Positions 51,456 to 60,407 of a stretch of 64,000 nucleotides of DNA are shown here, one piece after another. This DNA is from Mycobacterium sp. KBS0706 (GTDB lineage: Bacteria; Pseudomonadota; Alphaproteobacteria; DSM-16000; Inquilinaceae). The notes under the pieces were generated by a model, which had not been told where the DNA came from, made no database searches, and saw only the letters and a list, made by a program, of their open reading frames with translations. Every line of letters begins with the position of its first letter. Within the stretch, counting starts at the first letter, position 1. The stretch spans positions 1-64,000 of the forward strand of contig NZ_VCCH02000003.1 of NCBI RefSeq assembly GCF_005938675.2. The letters are read 5' to 3'. Made by a program: the position numbers and the translations under genes.

Positions 51456-52372
51456 CGCTCGGCCCCTCCTCGGGCCAGGGATGGGGGCAGGATCGCGGCG
51501 ATCTCCGCCCGGCTCGGAAAGGAAGACAGGACGCCCGGCCGGGTCACGCCGATGGCCGCGGCGCGGATGGCGACCGGCAGGGCGTCCTCGATCGCGGCGC
51601 CGCGGTCGAGCAGCCCGGCCAGCACGCCGCACAGCAGGTCGCCGGCACCGACGGTGTCGACCGCCGCCACGGCCGGCGCAGGAAAATCCTGCCGCCCCTC
51701 TGCCGTCAGCACCGAGGCGCCGGCGGCGCCGAGGGTGACGACGACCATGGCCGCGCCGCGGCGCAGCAGGGTCTGCGCCGCCCGGTGCGGGTCGGCATCG
51801 CCGCCCAGCCGGCAGGCCTCGCCACGGTTGACCACCAGCAGGTCGGTCAGCGGCAGCACGGAAGCGTAGGAATCGCGGATCGGCGACGGGTTCAGCACGG
51901 TGCCGGCGCCACGCTTGCGCGCCAGGCCGAAGCAGTCGCGCACCGCCGAGATCCGCAGGTTGCCCTGCATCAGCAGCAGGTCGCCGGCCTTGAGCGCGGT
52001 GTCGAGATCGGTGCCCTGCGCCGGGGCGAAGCGGTCGGCGCAGGCGGTGACGCTGACGATGGTGTTCTCGCCGGCGGCATCGACCTGGATCATCGACCGG
52101 TCGGTCGGACAATCCAGCCGGACCAGCCCGGTGGCGTCGATCCCCTCCGCTGCCAGCCGCTCGGCCACCGCCTCGCCCGTCGGGTCGGACCCGATCGCGG
52201 CGAGCAGCCGGACCCGGGCACCGGCCCGTGCCGCAGCGACCGTCTGGTTCAGCCCCTTCCCGCCCAGATCCTCCGCCATGCCGTCGGCGACCACCGTCTC
52301 CCCCGGCTCCGGGAAGCGTTGCAGCCGGTAGAGGGTGTCGAGACAGGCATTGCCGACGACATGGACGGTCAT
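51452..52372 (-). CDS. PfkB-family carbohydrate kinase
   Basis: A 306-aa kinase: the N-terminal GNACLDTLYRLQRFPEPGET, GGKGLNQTVAAARAGARV and VVNRGEACRLGGD, and the C-terminal catalytic AVDTVGAGDLLCGVLAGLL (anion hole and base Asp). The GGKGLNQ block and length are ribokinase-like. It would phosphorylate the sugar imported by the operon's transporter. The start at 52372 is 10 nt from the previous gene's stop. Confidence 0.88.
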   Translation of the reverse strand: MTVHVVGNACLDTLYRLQRFPEPGETVVADGMAEDLGGKGLNQTVAAARAGARVRLLAAIGSDPTGEAVAERLAAEGIDATGLVRLDCPTDRSMIQVDAAGENTIVSVTACADRFAPAQGTDLDTALKAGDLLLMQGNLRISAVRDCFGLARKRGAGTVLNPSPIRDSYASVLPLTDLLVVNRGEACRLGGDADPHRAAQTLLRRGAAMVVVTLGAAGASVLTAEGRQDFPAPAVAAVDTVGAGDLLCGVLAGLLDRGAAIEDALPVAIRAAAIGVTRPGVLSSFPSRAEIAAILPPSLARGGAER

Positions 52373-52382
52373 GGCGGACGGA

Positions 52383-53147
52383 CTACGCCTTCCGGATCGT
52401 CCAGGCCAGGGCCTGGGACCACAGGCGGCCATAGCCGTCCCAGGCGGCGAAGTCCGGCGGCAGCCAGTGCGGACCGATGTCGGAGGTCCAGGCCAGAGTG
52501 CGGCCCTGGCCGTATTCGCCGACCACCAGCAGCGGCAGGTCGCCGTATTCCGCGCCGACCGTGGCCAGCACCTGCGCGCCCGGCTTCGGCTTCACCTCGT
52601 TGAAGCCGAGCAGCGCCGGCCACGGCCCCGGCAGCCCGGCCAGGATCGGGTGCTCGGCGACCAGCGCCGGGTCGAAGCCCTCCGGCACCTCGACCCGGTC
52701 GTCGACCGGCAGGATCTCCACCGGCAGCACCTCCTCCACCGCGGTCTTGTGGAAACGGGCGCCGCCATTGATGCCCTGGAAGCTGTAATAACCGCCGAAC
52801 ATCAGCAGGCCGCCGCCACCGCGGACATAGTCGCGCAGCAGCTTCAGCCGGTTCGGCGTGCGACGGCTGTGCACCCAGGTGTCGGGGTGCAGCAGCAGCG
52901 TGTTGGCGCCAATGTCCGACAGGATCACCGCGTCATAGGCCTGCAGCCCCTCCAGCGACTGCGGGAAGTCGCGCTGCGCCAGATGCGCCGGCATGTAGTG
53001 GATGTCGAAGGGCGAGTCCTTCAGCGCCTCCAGCAGCGGCTCGGCGCCCTGGTGATAGGTCACGGTCGGGAACTGGTCGAACCCCTTGATGTGGGTCGCG
53101 GTCGAGACCCAGGATTCGCCCGCCAGCAGGATCTTGTGCTTCGCCAT
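52383..53147 (-). CDS. Glutamine-amidotransferase-like (ThuA/STM3548-type) protein
   Basis: A 254-aa protein: KILLAGESWVSTATHIKGFDQF, YDAVILSDIGANTLLLHP, LRDYVRGGGGLLMFGGYYSFQG and LPLLVVGEYGQGRTLAWTSD. The layout is that of the PF07090-type class I amidotransferase-like family related to ThuA. No classical Cys nucleophile elbow (GxCxG) is visible, so it may be a non-amidotransferase member of the fold that cleaves or binds a sugar derivative. It is 3 nt after the phosphotriesterase gene. Confidence 0.7.
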   Translation of the reverse strand: MAKHKILLAGESWVSTATHIKGFDQFPTVTYHQGAEPLLEALKDSPFDIHYMPAHLAQRDFPQSLEGLQAYDAVILSDIGANTLLLHPDTWVHSRRTPNRLKLLRDYVRGGGGLLMFGGYYSFQGINGGARFHKTAVEEVLPVEILPVDDRVEVPEGFDPALVAEHPILAGLPGPWPALLGFNEVKPKPGAQVLATVGAEYGDLPLLVVGEYGQGRTLAWTSDIGPHWLPPDFAAWDGYGRLWSQALAWTIRKA

Positions 53148-53150
53148 CTG

Positions 53151-54251
53151 TCAGGCCTCGGTTCTGGAATTATGGACGGCGGAGAAGACGCGCCGCGGAT
53201 TGTCGATCAGCAGCCGGTCGATCGTCGCGCGATCGACGCCGTGCCGGCGCAGCCGCGGCACGAAATGCTTCAGGATGTAGCCGTAGCCGAAGCCGCCATA
53301 GCGGGTCAGCATCATCTTCAGGAACACGTCCTGCGACAGCAGCAGCCGGTCCTCATGGCCGGATTCGATCAGGCTGACGATCGCCCGGGCATTCTCCTCG
53401 TCGCTCGGCGACTGCGCCTTCTGGTCGGCGTAGTAATAGTCCATGCCGATCATGTCGTATTCCAGGAAGGCGCCGCGGTCGGCCAGCGCCCGCTGGTACG
53501 GCAGGTCGGCATGGCTCGGGTTCATGTGGCACAACACCGTGTGCCGCAGATCCGCCCCCTCCTCCTCGATCACGTCCAGCACGCGGTGGGCCAGCCGCTC
53601 CCACCCCGGCAGGTGGATCGACAGCGGCACGCCGGTGCGGCGCGCGGCGCGGGCGGCGCCGCGCAGCGACTTCTCCTCCTCGGCGGTGAAATCCTTGCTG
53701 ACGCCGATCTCGCCGATCAGCCCGGCCGGGATCACCGGCGCGTCGTCGTCTTCCGACGGCGGCGTGCCGCCGACGTCGCGCACGATCATCTCGGCGATGG
53801 CATCGGCGTCCATGTCCCGCACCTCCGCGGGATGCGACTGGCCGAGGTAGTAGCCGGCGCCCATGACGATGTTCAGCCCGGTGCGGCGGGCGATGCGCTG
53901 CAGCGCCTCCGGGTCGCGGCCGATGCCCAGGCAGGTCGGGTCGACCACGGTGGCGCCGCCCAGCTCGGTGAACTTGCCCAGTTCCTCCACCGCCAGGTCG
54001 GTGTCGAGCAGGAAGCAGTTGTCCCGGTTCAGGAACGGGTTCATCCGCAGCTCGCCGATCATGGTGATGTCGATCGGCTTCTCGGCCAGGGCGATGTGGC
54101 TGGCGCAGCAGGGCCGCCGCCACCAGCTGGAGGTGTCGAGCAGGATGTGCTCGTGCATCAGGGTCACGCCCATGGCCTCGACCGGGATCGGCCCCAGCAC
54201 GGTCATGACCTGGCCGGAGCGCACGCCGATGGTGCTTTCTATCGTCGTCAT
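53151..54251 (-). CDS. Phosphotriesterase-family metallohydrolase (lactonase-like)
   Basis: A 366-aa amidohydrolase-fold protein. It has GVTLMHEHILLDTSSWW (first metal His pair), VIPAGLIGEIGVSKDF, GVPLSIHLPGW, HTVLCHMNPSHADL and RLLLSQDVFLKMMLTRYGGFGYGYI with the late metal Asp. The carboxylated Lys of PTE is not at the expected place in the strand (GEIGVS), a feature of the lactonase and PHP-type branch that uses Glu. It probably opens a sugar lactone or phospho-lactone. Confidence 0.82.
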   Translation of the reverse strand: MTTIESTIGVRSGQVMTVLGPIPVEAMGVTLMHEHILLDTSSWWRRPCCASHIALAEKPIDITMIGELRMNPFLNRDNCFLLDTDLAVEELGKFTELGGATVVDPTCLGIGRDPEALQRIARRTGLNIVMGAGYYLGQSHPAEVRDMDADAIAEMIVRDVGGTPPSEDDDAPVIPAGLIGEIGVSKDFTAEEEKSLRGAARAARRTGVPLSIHLPGWERLAHRVLDVIEEEGADLRHTVLCHMNPSHADLPYQRALADRGAFLEYDMIGMDYYYADQKAQSPSDEENARAIVSLIESGHEDRLLLSQDVFLKMMLTRYGGFGYGYILKHFVPRLRRHGVDRATIDRLLIDNPRRVFSAVHNSRTEA

Positions 54252-54259
54252 GGTGGGCC

Positions 54260-55275
54260 TCAGCGGCGGGTCGTGGTCCGGAAGATCCGGAAGTTGAGCC
54301 AGATCGCGATCAGGATGATCACGCCGGTGATGATCGGCGTCAGGAAGGGCGACATATGCGCCAGGATCAGGCCGTTGCCGATCACCGCCACGGTCAGGGC
54401 ACCCAGCACGGTGCCGATCATGGTGCCGCGGCCGCCGAACAGGCTGGTGCCGCCCAGCACCACCGCGGCGATGACGTCGAGCTCGAACCCCGCCCCGGCA
54501 TTGGCCGAGCCGCTGCCGAGCCGCGCCGCGATCACCACGGCGGCCAGCGCCGCGGCGGCGCCGGACAGGACGTAGACCAGCATCGTCACCCGCCGGATGT
54601 TCACCCCGGCGCGGCGCACCGCCTCGGCATTGGCGCCGATGCCGGTGACGTAGCGGCCGAAGCGGGTCTGGGTGAAGATCACAATGCCGAGCGCCAGCAC
54701 CGCGACGGCGATGATCGCCGGCAGCGGCAGCCCCGCCACCCAGCCGCGGCCGATGACGACGAAGGCGCTGCCGGGATCGACCGGGATCGAATAGCCCTGG
54801 GTGATCAGGAGCGCGACGCCGCGGATGATGCCCAGCCCGGCCAGGGTGACGATGAAGGCCGGGATGCCCTCATAGGCGATGAAGAAGCCTTGCACCGCAC
54901 CGATCACCGCGCCCAGCAGGACCAGCCCGACCAGGGCCACCGGCCAGGGCACGCCGGCCTGCAGCGCCACCGCCGACAGGGCGCCGACCAAGCCCAGCAT
55001 CGAGCCGACCGACAGGTCGATGCCGCCGGTGGTGATGACGAAGGTCATCGCCGTGGCGACGATCAGCAGCGGCGCGCTCTGCCGCAGGATGTTCAGGATA
55101 TTGGCCTCGGTCAGGAAGCTGTCCGTGACCAGGCCGAACAGGATGCAGACCGCCAGGAAGAAGAGGAAGATGCTGGCGACGCCGCCATTGGCCATCACCT
55201 GGTGGCGCAGCCCCGGCGGCCGGTCGGCCTTCGCCGCACTCCGCGCTTCCGACATCGCAGTGCTCCCCGCCGCGC

Positions 55276-55279
<4 letters not shown>
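54260..55279 (-). CDS. ABC sugar transporter permease, RbsC-like
   Basis: A 339-aa membrane protein with about eight to ten hydrophobic segments, MTFVITTGGIDLSVGSMLGLVGALSAV (typical of RbsC/XylH permeases), FVVIGRGWVAGLPLP and AEAVRRAGVNIRRVTMLVYVLSG, ending in LGGTSLFGGRGTMIGTVLGAL. Partner of the ATPase encoded 4 nt overlapping upstream. Substrate is not readable from the sequence. Confidence 0.92.
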
Positions 55280-56079
<800 letters not shown>

Positions 56080-56098
56080 GCTTGATCGCTGCGTCGGC

Positions 56099-56126
56099 GG
56101 CTGCCCCTCCGGGCGAAGGGGCAGCC
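56099..56126 (-). terminator. Intercistronic hairpin after the binding-protein gene
   Basis: GGCTGCCCCT (56099-56108) pairs perfectly with AGGGGCAGCC (56117-56126) over an 8-nt loop. It is located 3' of the binding-protein stop and before the ATPase start. Such hairpins usually stabilise the upstream message and reduce downstream expression, giving more binding protein than transporter. No T-run follows. Confidence 0.55.
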
Positions 56127-56134
56127 TCGGCGGG

Positions 56135-57076
56135 TTACTTGAACATGCCGCGGAACTGGTCGACGTTGGCCTTGGTGACGATGGTGACCGGCACGTTGAT
56201 GATCGCCGGCACGGTCTCGCCCTTCTTCAGCTTCAGCAGGCTCTCGACCGCGACCTTGCCCTCGGTGGCCGGGTCCTGCTGCACCACGGCGGCGACCCAG
56301 CCGGCGTCGATGCCGGCGATCGCCTGGGCGGTCAGGTCCCAGCCGAACACCTTGATGTCGCCGGTGCGGCCCTGGCTGGTGACGGCGGAGACCGCGCCGA
56401 TCAGCGCCGGCTCGCCGGTGGCGTAGAGCGCGGTCATGGCGGGGTTGGCGGTCATCAGGTTCTCCGACGCCGTCAGCGCCACGTCCTGGACATTCTGGCC
56501 GTCGACCGTATCGACGATGTCGACCTTCACGCCCGAGGCCGCGAGCGCCTTCTTGAAGCCGTCCAGCCGCTGGTTCTGGATGAAGGAGTTCAGCGCGCCG
56601 ATGACGCCCAGCTTGGCGCTGCCGCCCATCGACGCCTTGACGTAGTCGGCGGTGTGCTTGCCGATCTCCTCGCCGGCCTTCTGGTTGTCGACGCCGACGA
56701 AGGCGGCGTTGTCGCCGTCCGGGATCTGGGCGTCGACCGCGATGACCGGGATGCCGGCCTGCTTGGCCGCGGTGATCGCCGGCTTCACGCCGTTGACGTC
56801 GATCGCCACCAGCACGATGCCGTCGACCTTCTGGGTGATGTAGTTCTCGATCGCGTCATTCTGGGCGCTGGGGACATTGTTGGCGTTGAAGATCACCAGC
56901 TTGGCGCCGGCGGCGTCAGCCGCCTTCTGCGCGCCCTCGTTGATCTGGTTGAAGAACAGCGCCTGCTGGTTGATGGTCACCAGCGCGATGGTCTCGGCCT
57001 GCGCCTGGGCGCTGAGGGCCAGCATCGCCGTGCCGGCCAGTGCCACGGCGGATATCAGTGCGTTCAGTCGGATCAT
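56135..57076 (-). CDS. Sugar ABC transporter substrate-binding protein, RbsB-like
   Basis: A 313-aa periplasmic protein with a signal peptide ending LALSAQAQA-ET. The RbsB-type fold is visible in ETIALVTINQQALFFNQINEGAQ, VDGIVLVAIDVNGVKPAI, IPVIAVDAQIPDGDNAAFVGVDNQKAG and YATGEPALIGAVSAV. It would capture a monosaccharide or related polyol for import. First transporter gene after the lacI gene, 53 nt away. Confidence 0.93.
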   Translation of the reverse strand: MIRLNALISAVALAGTAMLALSAQAQAETIALVTINQQALFFNQINEGAQKAADAAGAKLVIFNANNVPSAQNDAIENYITQKVDGIVLVAIDVNGVKPAITAAKQAGIPVIAVDAQIPDGDNAAFVGVDNQKAGEEIGKHTADYVKASMGGSAKLGVIGALNSFIQNQRLDGFKKALAASGVKVDIVDTVDGQNVQDVALTASENLMTANPAMTALYATGEPALIGAVSAVTSQGRTGDIKVFGWDLTAQAIAGIDAGWVAAVVQQDPATEGKVAVESLLKLKKGETVPAIINVPVTIVTKANVDQFRGMFK

Positions 57077-57129
57077 GAAGCTCTCCTCTGCATGGTGTTG
57101 TTGCCGCGTTTCTGTCCCGGTGGCGGGCG

Positions 57130-58149
57130 TCAGCCCGTCTTCTTCTTGGCCTTTCCCGACGGCGGTCCGACGGATTTGCGGATCACCAGTTCGGTGGGCA
57201 GGCGTTGGATCGGCGGTGGGTCCTCGCCCCGGATCCGGGCCAGCAGCGTCCGGATGCCGAGCCGGCCGAGCGCCTCGATCGGCTGGCGCACGGTGGTGAT
57301 CGGCGGGCTGAGGAGGTCGGCGAAGGGCATGTCGTCGAAGCTGGCGAGGGACAGGTCGCCCGGCACCGACAGGCCGTTGGCCGCCAGTTCCTGCAGCACG
57401 CCGATGGCGATGTAGTCGCTACCGGTGAACACGGCGGTCGGCCTGCCATTCGCGAGGATCGCCCGGGTCGCATCGCGCCCGAAATCCCGTTCATAGGCGC
57501 CGAACCGGACCATGCCGTCCGCGACCGCCAGCCCGGCCTCGGCCATCGCCCGGGCGAAGCCGGCGAATCGCTCCTGGGCGCTCAGCAGCTGCTCCGGCCC
57601 GCCGATATGGGCGATGCGGCGGTGTCCGGCGGCGATCAGATGGCGGGTGGCGTCATAGGCGCCGGCCTCGTTCTCGACGAAGATCCGGGTAACATTGGCG
57701 CCCGGCACGTCCTCGTCGAGCAACACCACGTCGGTGCGGCCATCGATCAAGTCGCGCAGGCGCCCGTCATCGACCCGGTTGGTCAGGACCAGCAGGCCGT
57801 CGACATGGCGAGCGGCCAAGCGATCGATGCTGGCGGCCTCCATCTCCAGGTCGCCGCCGGTGCTGCTGAGCAGGATCGAGAAGCCCGCGCGCCGCGCCTC
57901 GTCCTCCGCCGCCGCGGCCAGCGCGGCGAAGAACGGGTTGGCGATCTCGGGCGTGACCAGGCCGATGGTCTCGGAGCTGCCGAGGCTGAGGCGCTTGGCC
58001 AGCAGGTTCGGACGATAGCCCAGCCGCTTCGACGCGGCATCGATCCGCCCGGCGGTCTCCGCCGGCAGCTCGATATTGCCGTTCAGGTGGCGCGAGACTG
58101 TGGCCGGTGAAACACCCGCTTCCCGCGCGACGTCGCGAATGGTCGCCAT
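57130..58149 (-). CDS. LacI-family transcriptional regulator
   Basis: A 339-aa repressor. The N-terminal HTH is TIRDVAREAGVSPATVSRHL with NGNIELPAETAGRIDAASKRLGYRPN (hinge). The C-terminal periplasmic-binding-like sensor domain has TIGLVTPEIANPFFAAL and VFTGSDYIAIGVLQELA. It is the likely regulator of the operon, with its own operator (the 47-nt palindrome) 20 nt upstream of its start. The inducer should be a sugar or derivative taken up by the transporter. Confidence 0.93.
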   Translation of the reverse strand: MATIRDVAREAGVSPATVSRHLNGNIELPAETAGRIDAASKRLGYRPNLLAKRLSLGSSETIGLVTPEIANPFFAALAAAAEDEARRAGFSILLSSTGGDLEMEAASIDRLAARHVDGLLVLTNRVDDGRLRDLIDGRTDVVLLDEDVPGANVTRIFVENEAGAYDATRHLIAAGHRRIAHIGGPEQLLSAQERFAGFARAMAEAGLAVADGMVRFGAYERDFGRDATRAILANGRPTAVFTGSDYIAIGVLQELAANGLSVPGDLSLASFDDMPFADLLSPPITTVRQPIEALGRLGIRTLLARIRGEDPPPIQRLPTELVIRKSVGPPSGKAKKKTG

Positions 58150-58168
58150 TCCTTGCCTCCGAGCGGCA

Positions 58169-58215
58169 CCCTAGTTCCAGAAACCGGTTTAGTAAACCGG
58201 TTTCTGGAACTAGGG
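58169..58215. promoter_or_regulatory. 47-nt perfect palindrome, two LacI operators
   Basis: The left arm (58169-58191, CCCTAGTTCCAGAAACCGG then TTTA) and right arm (58193-58215) are perfect 23-bp reverse complements around a single G at 58192. Each arm holds AAACCGGTTT (58181-58190 and 58194-58203), a LacI-family-type operator core, so the pair can bind two dimers. It is upstream of the lacI start and thus of the whole catabolic operon. It could also form a DNA cruciform. Confidence 0.75.
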
Positions 58216-58292
58216 AAAAGAGGCTGCGATATCCTGGGATGGCGATACTCTCACGGGGACGGCAGCGCTGTTCCACACGGCAGGAGGCTGAG

Positions 58293-58763
58293 ATGATCGA
58301 CACCCTGGAAGGCCGCTGCGCCTGTGGATCCGTACGGTACCGGATGCTGTCGCCGCCGATGGTCGTGCATTGCTGCCATTGCTGCGACTGCCAGCGGCAG
58401 ACCGGCAGCGCCTTCGTGCTCAACGCGCTGATCGAGGCCGACCGGGTCGAGCTGCTGTCGGGCGAGCCGGAGGCCGTCGCCGTGCCGACCGACAGCGGCA
58501 AGCCCCATGTCATCCACCGCTGCCCCGCCTGCCGCACGGCGCTGTGGAGCACTTATAGCGGTCGCACCCAGATCCGCTTCGTCCGCGTCGGCACGCTGGA
58601 CGATCCGGCGGCGCTGCCGCCCGACGTGCACATCTTCATCCGGTCGAAGCTGCCCTGGGTCGCACTGCCGGAGGGCGTCCCCGCCTTCGAGGTCTATTAC
58701 GAGTTGGAGAACGTCTGGCCCCGGGCCAGCCTGGAGCGGCGGCGCGCCGCCCTGGGCGGCTGA
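58293..58763 (+). CDS. GFA-family (glutathione-dependent formaldehyde-activating-like) protein
   Basis: A 156-aa zinc protein. Cys ligands are in RCACGSVRY, HCCHCCDCQRQTGSAF and HRCPACRTALWSTY; the Mis18/Gfa-like fold is certain from these. Gfa adds formaldehyde to glutathione, but many members do other things. The start at 58293 has AGGAGG upstream; the frame is open from 58107 without homology. Divergent from the lacI gene. Confidence 0.9.
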   Translation: MIDTLEGRCACGSVRYRMLSPPMVVHCCHCCDCQRQTGSAFVLNALIEADRVELLSGEPEAVAVPTDSGKPHVIHRCPACRTALWSTYSGRTQIRFVRVGTLDDPAALPPDVHIFIRSKLPWVALPEGVPAFEVYYELENVWPRASLERRRAALGG

Positions 58764-58779
58764 CCCGCCGCCTCAGCTC

Positions 58780-58815
58780 GTAGATTGGGTTCGCGCACCG
58801 CGAGCCCGACCTGCG
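58780..58815. repeat. REP-like element, single unit
   Basis: GTAGATTGGGTTCGCG, then CGCGAGCCCGACCTGCG. It shares GTAG.TTGGGTTCGCG and the CCCGAC end with the element at 17081-17164. The GGGTTCGCG/CGCGAGCCC arms match at 8 of 9 positions. Intergenic. Confidence 0.55.
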
Positions 58816-58845
58816 AACTGCCTCAAGTTGACGGACAGCAGTGAA

Positions 58846-59241
58846 CTAACGCTGAAGGATGTCTGCGATACGGTCGACGGCTTGCGCCATGGCGTCGAAC
58901 TTCGCCCTCCTGGCGTCGTCAAGCCTCTTGCCCGAAGCCAGCTGATAGCTCGCCGTCATCGCCCCTATCCTGGCTGACAGCAGGTGCAGCATATAGCGGG
59001 ACATCTCTGGCGTCCGATCGACGTCGGGCAACAGATTCCAGCGATCCATGGCCTCGGTGCAGGCATCCGGATCCTGGGGAGCATGCTTCAGATAGGCTTC
59101 CTGAGCATGCCGGCACCGGATCACGACTTCCACGAGGGCGGATCTCGCCCGGTCGGAAATGGGATCAGCCCGCGCGGAAGCAGCGGAGCCGAAGAGCAAG
59201 GCCGCCATGGTGGCCACCAGCAGCAACACCCGGCCGCGCAT
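58846..59241 (-). CDS. Small secreted hypothetical protein
   Basis: A 131-aa product from ATG at 59241, with signal peptide RVLLLVATMAALLFGSAASA. The mature part is helical, with two Cys (VVIRCRHAQEAYLKHAPQDPDACTEAMDRW). No family is recognised. Open frame upstream to 59301 adds a basic stretch without support. Confidence 0.6.
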   Translation of the reverse strand: MRGRVLLLVATMAALLFGSAASARADPISDRARSALVEVVIRCRHAQEAYLKHAPQDPDACTEAMDRWNLLPDVDRTPEMSRYMLHLLSARIGAMTASYQLASGKRLDDARRAKFDAMAQAVDRIADILQR

Positions 59242-59358
59242 TCCATCCGCCCCCAGAGAGTCAGCACTCCCCATTCTAAGCGACTTCGAGGCCGGCCTCA
59301 CAGCATTGGAGATAGCGGGAGAGCGCGGACTGCGTGCCCACTGCGGGCCTTCCCGACG

Positions 59359-59688
59359 TCAAGCGAAGGCCGGACGGGCGCTCTCGCCCAGTCCGCGAGG
59401 CAGCGCCGCCACCGGCAGTTCCACCGGCGCCGGGGCGAACAGCAGGTCGGGGCGGGCCGCGGCCCAGGCTTTGTCCTTGGCCAGCGCCGCCGGGCGGTTG
59501 TCGGTGCGGCACAGCATCAGGGCGCCGGAGGGGTGCTGCCACAGGTCGAAGCCGAGCAGGTCGGGGAACTCGCGCAGCGCCGCCTGCAGCATCGGCGCGG
59601 AACCCTCCGCCGCCAGGACGCGCCGCGACAGGGTGTTGCGGTAGAGCTTCAAGCTATCCCGTTCCCGGACTTCGCGCGTGACCGCCAT
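59359..59688 (-). CDS. Hypothetical protein under an SOS-type promoter region
   Basis: A 109-aa product from ATG at 59688. It has VRERDSLKLYRNTLSRRVLA, then LLGFDLWQHPSGALMLCRTD and an Ala/Pro-rich C-terminus. No family is recognised. A small charged N-terminal helix precedes two beta-like segments. Two GAAC-N7-GAAC boxes lie 53-105 nt upstream, shared with the divergent gene. Confidence 0.5.
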   Translation of the reverse strand: MAVTREVRERDSLKLYRNTLSRRVLAAEGSAPMLQAALREFPDLLGFDLWQHPSGALMLCRTDNRPAALAKDKAWAAARPDLLFAPAPVELPVAALPRGLGESARPAFA

Positions 59689-59740
59689 TTCCCGGATCTC
59701 CTCTGCCCAGGGTCGCGGCGAGTCCGCGACCCGACATCTG

Positions 59741-59755
59741 GAACGTAGAGAGAAC
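59741..59755. promoter_or_regulatory. LexA box 1 (GAAC-N7-GAAC)
   Basis: GAAC-GTAGAGA-GAAC, the reverse complement of the alphaproteobacterial SOS box GTTC-N7-GTTC. It lies between divergent genes. Confidence 0.6.
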
Positions 59756-59777
59756 ATCGGCAGATGTCCAGAAAAAG

Positions 59778-59792
59778 GAACATTCCAAGAAC
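59778..59792. promoter_or_regulatory. LexA box 2 (GAAC-N7-GAAC)
   Basis: GAAC-ATTCCAA-GAAC, the second exact box, 37 nt after the first. Two such sites in one intergenic region are unlikely by chance. Confidence 0.6.
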
Positions 59793-59863
59793 TGGCCGTT
59801 CCGTTCAAGCCTCGCGGCGGAACGCGGCGCAGACTGCTCGGGTTGCCATCACGGAGGTCCGCC

Positions 59864-60280
59864 ATGAACCGAGCACTTCCCTCCCGCACCCTCAGCGTCT
59901 GGATCGACCGCGACCCCGATGCCGTCTATGCCTTCCTGTCGGTCCCCGAGAACTTCATGCAATGGGCCAGCGGCCTCGCCGATTCGCTCAAGCGCGACGA
60001 CGACGGCTGGGTCGCCGACACGCCGGAAGGGACGATGCGGGTGCGCTTCACCCCGCCCAACCCGTTCCGCATCGCCGACCACTGGGTCATCCCGCCGAGC
60101 GGACCCGAGATCGCCCTGCCGGTGCGGGTGCTGGCGAATGGCGGCGGCAGCGAGGTGACGTTCCACCTGTTCCGCCAGCCGGCGATGGACGATTCCCGCT
60201 TCGCCGCCGATGCCGATTGGGTCGAGCGCGACCTGGCGACGTTGAAACAGGTGCTGGAAACCGGCAGCTCTGGCGCATAG
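59864..60280 (+). CDS. Small SRPBCC/polyketide-cyclase-like protein
   Basis: A 138-aa protein. The pattern TLSVWIDRDPDAVYAFLSVPENFMQWASGL, then WVADTPEGTMRVRF, HWVIPPSGPEIALPVRVLAN and EVTFHLFRQPAM and a final long helix is the START/SRPBCC fold for binding a hydrophobic ligand. GGAGG precedes the ATG at 59864 by 5-8 nt. The LexA boxes lie 70-120 nt upstream, so it may be part of the SOS response. Confidence 0.7.
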   Translation: MNRALPSRTLSVWIDRDPDAVYAFLSVPENFMQWASGLADSLKRDDDGWVADTPEGTMRVRFTPPNPFRIADHWVIPPSGPEIALPVRVLANGGGSEVTFHLFRQPAMDDSRFAADADWVERDLATLKQVLETGSSGA

Positions 60281-60407
60281 ACGAACGTCGAATACGTCCC
60301 GCAACGGCGCGGCTGTTAAAGTTGCACGATAGCGCGCCGCACTATCGGGACGTCTGTCCTCACAAAATCGGCGCGCCGACCACAATGATCAGGGGGAGGA
60401 TGCGTCA

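Noticed and set aside
51456..52112. N-terminal extension of the BtpA gene
   Set aside because: The extension overlaps the PfkB gene and has no conserved sequence; BtpA homology starts at 51455.
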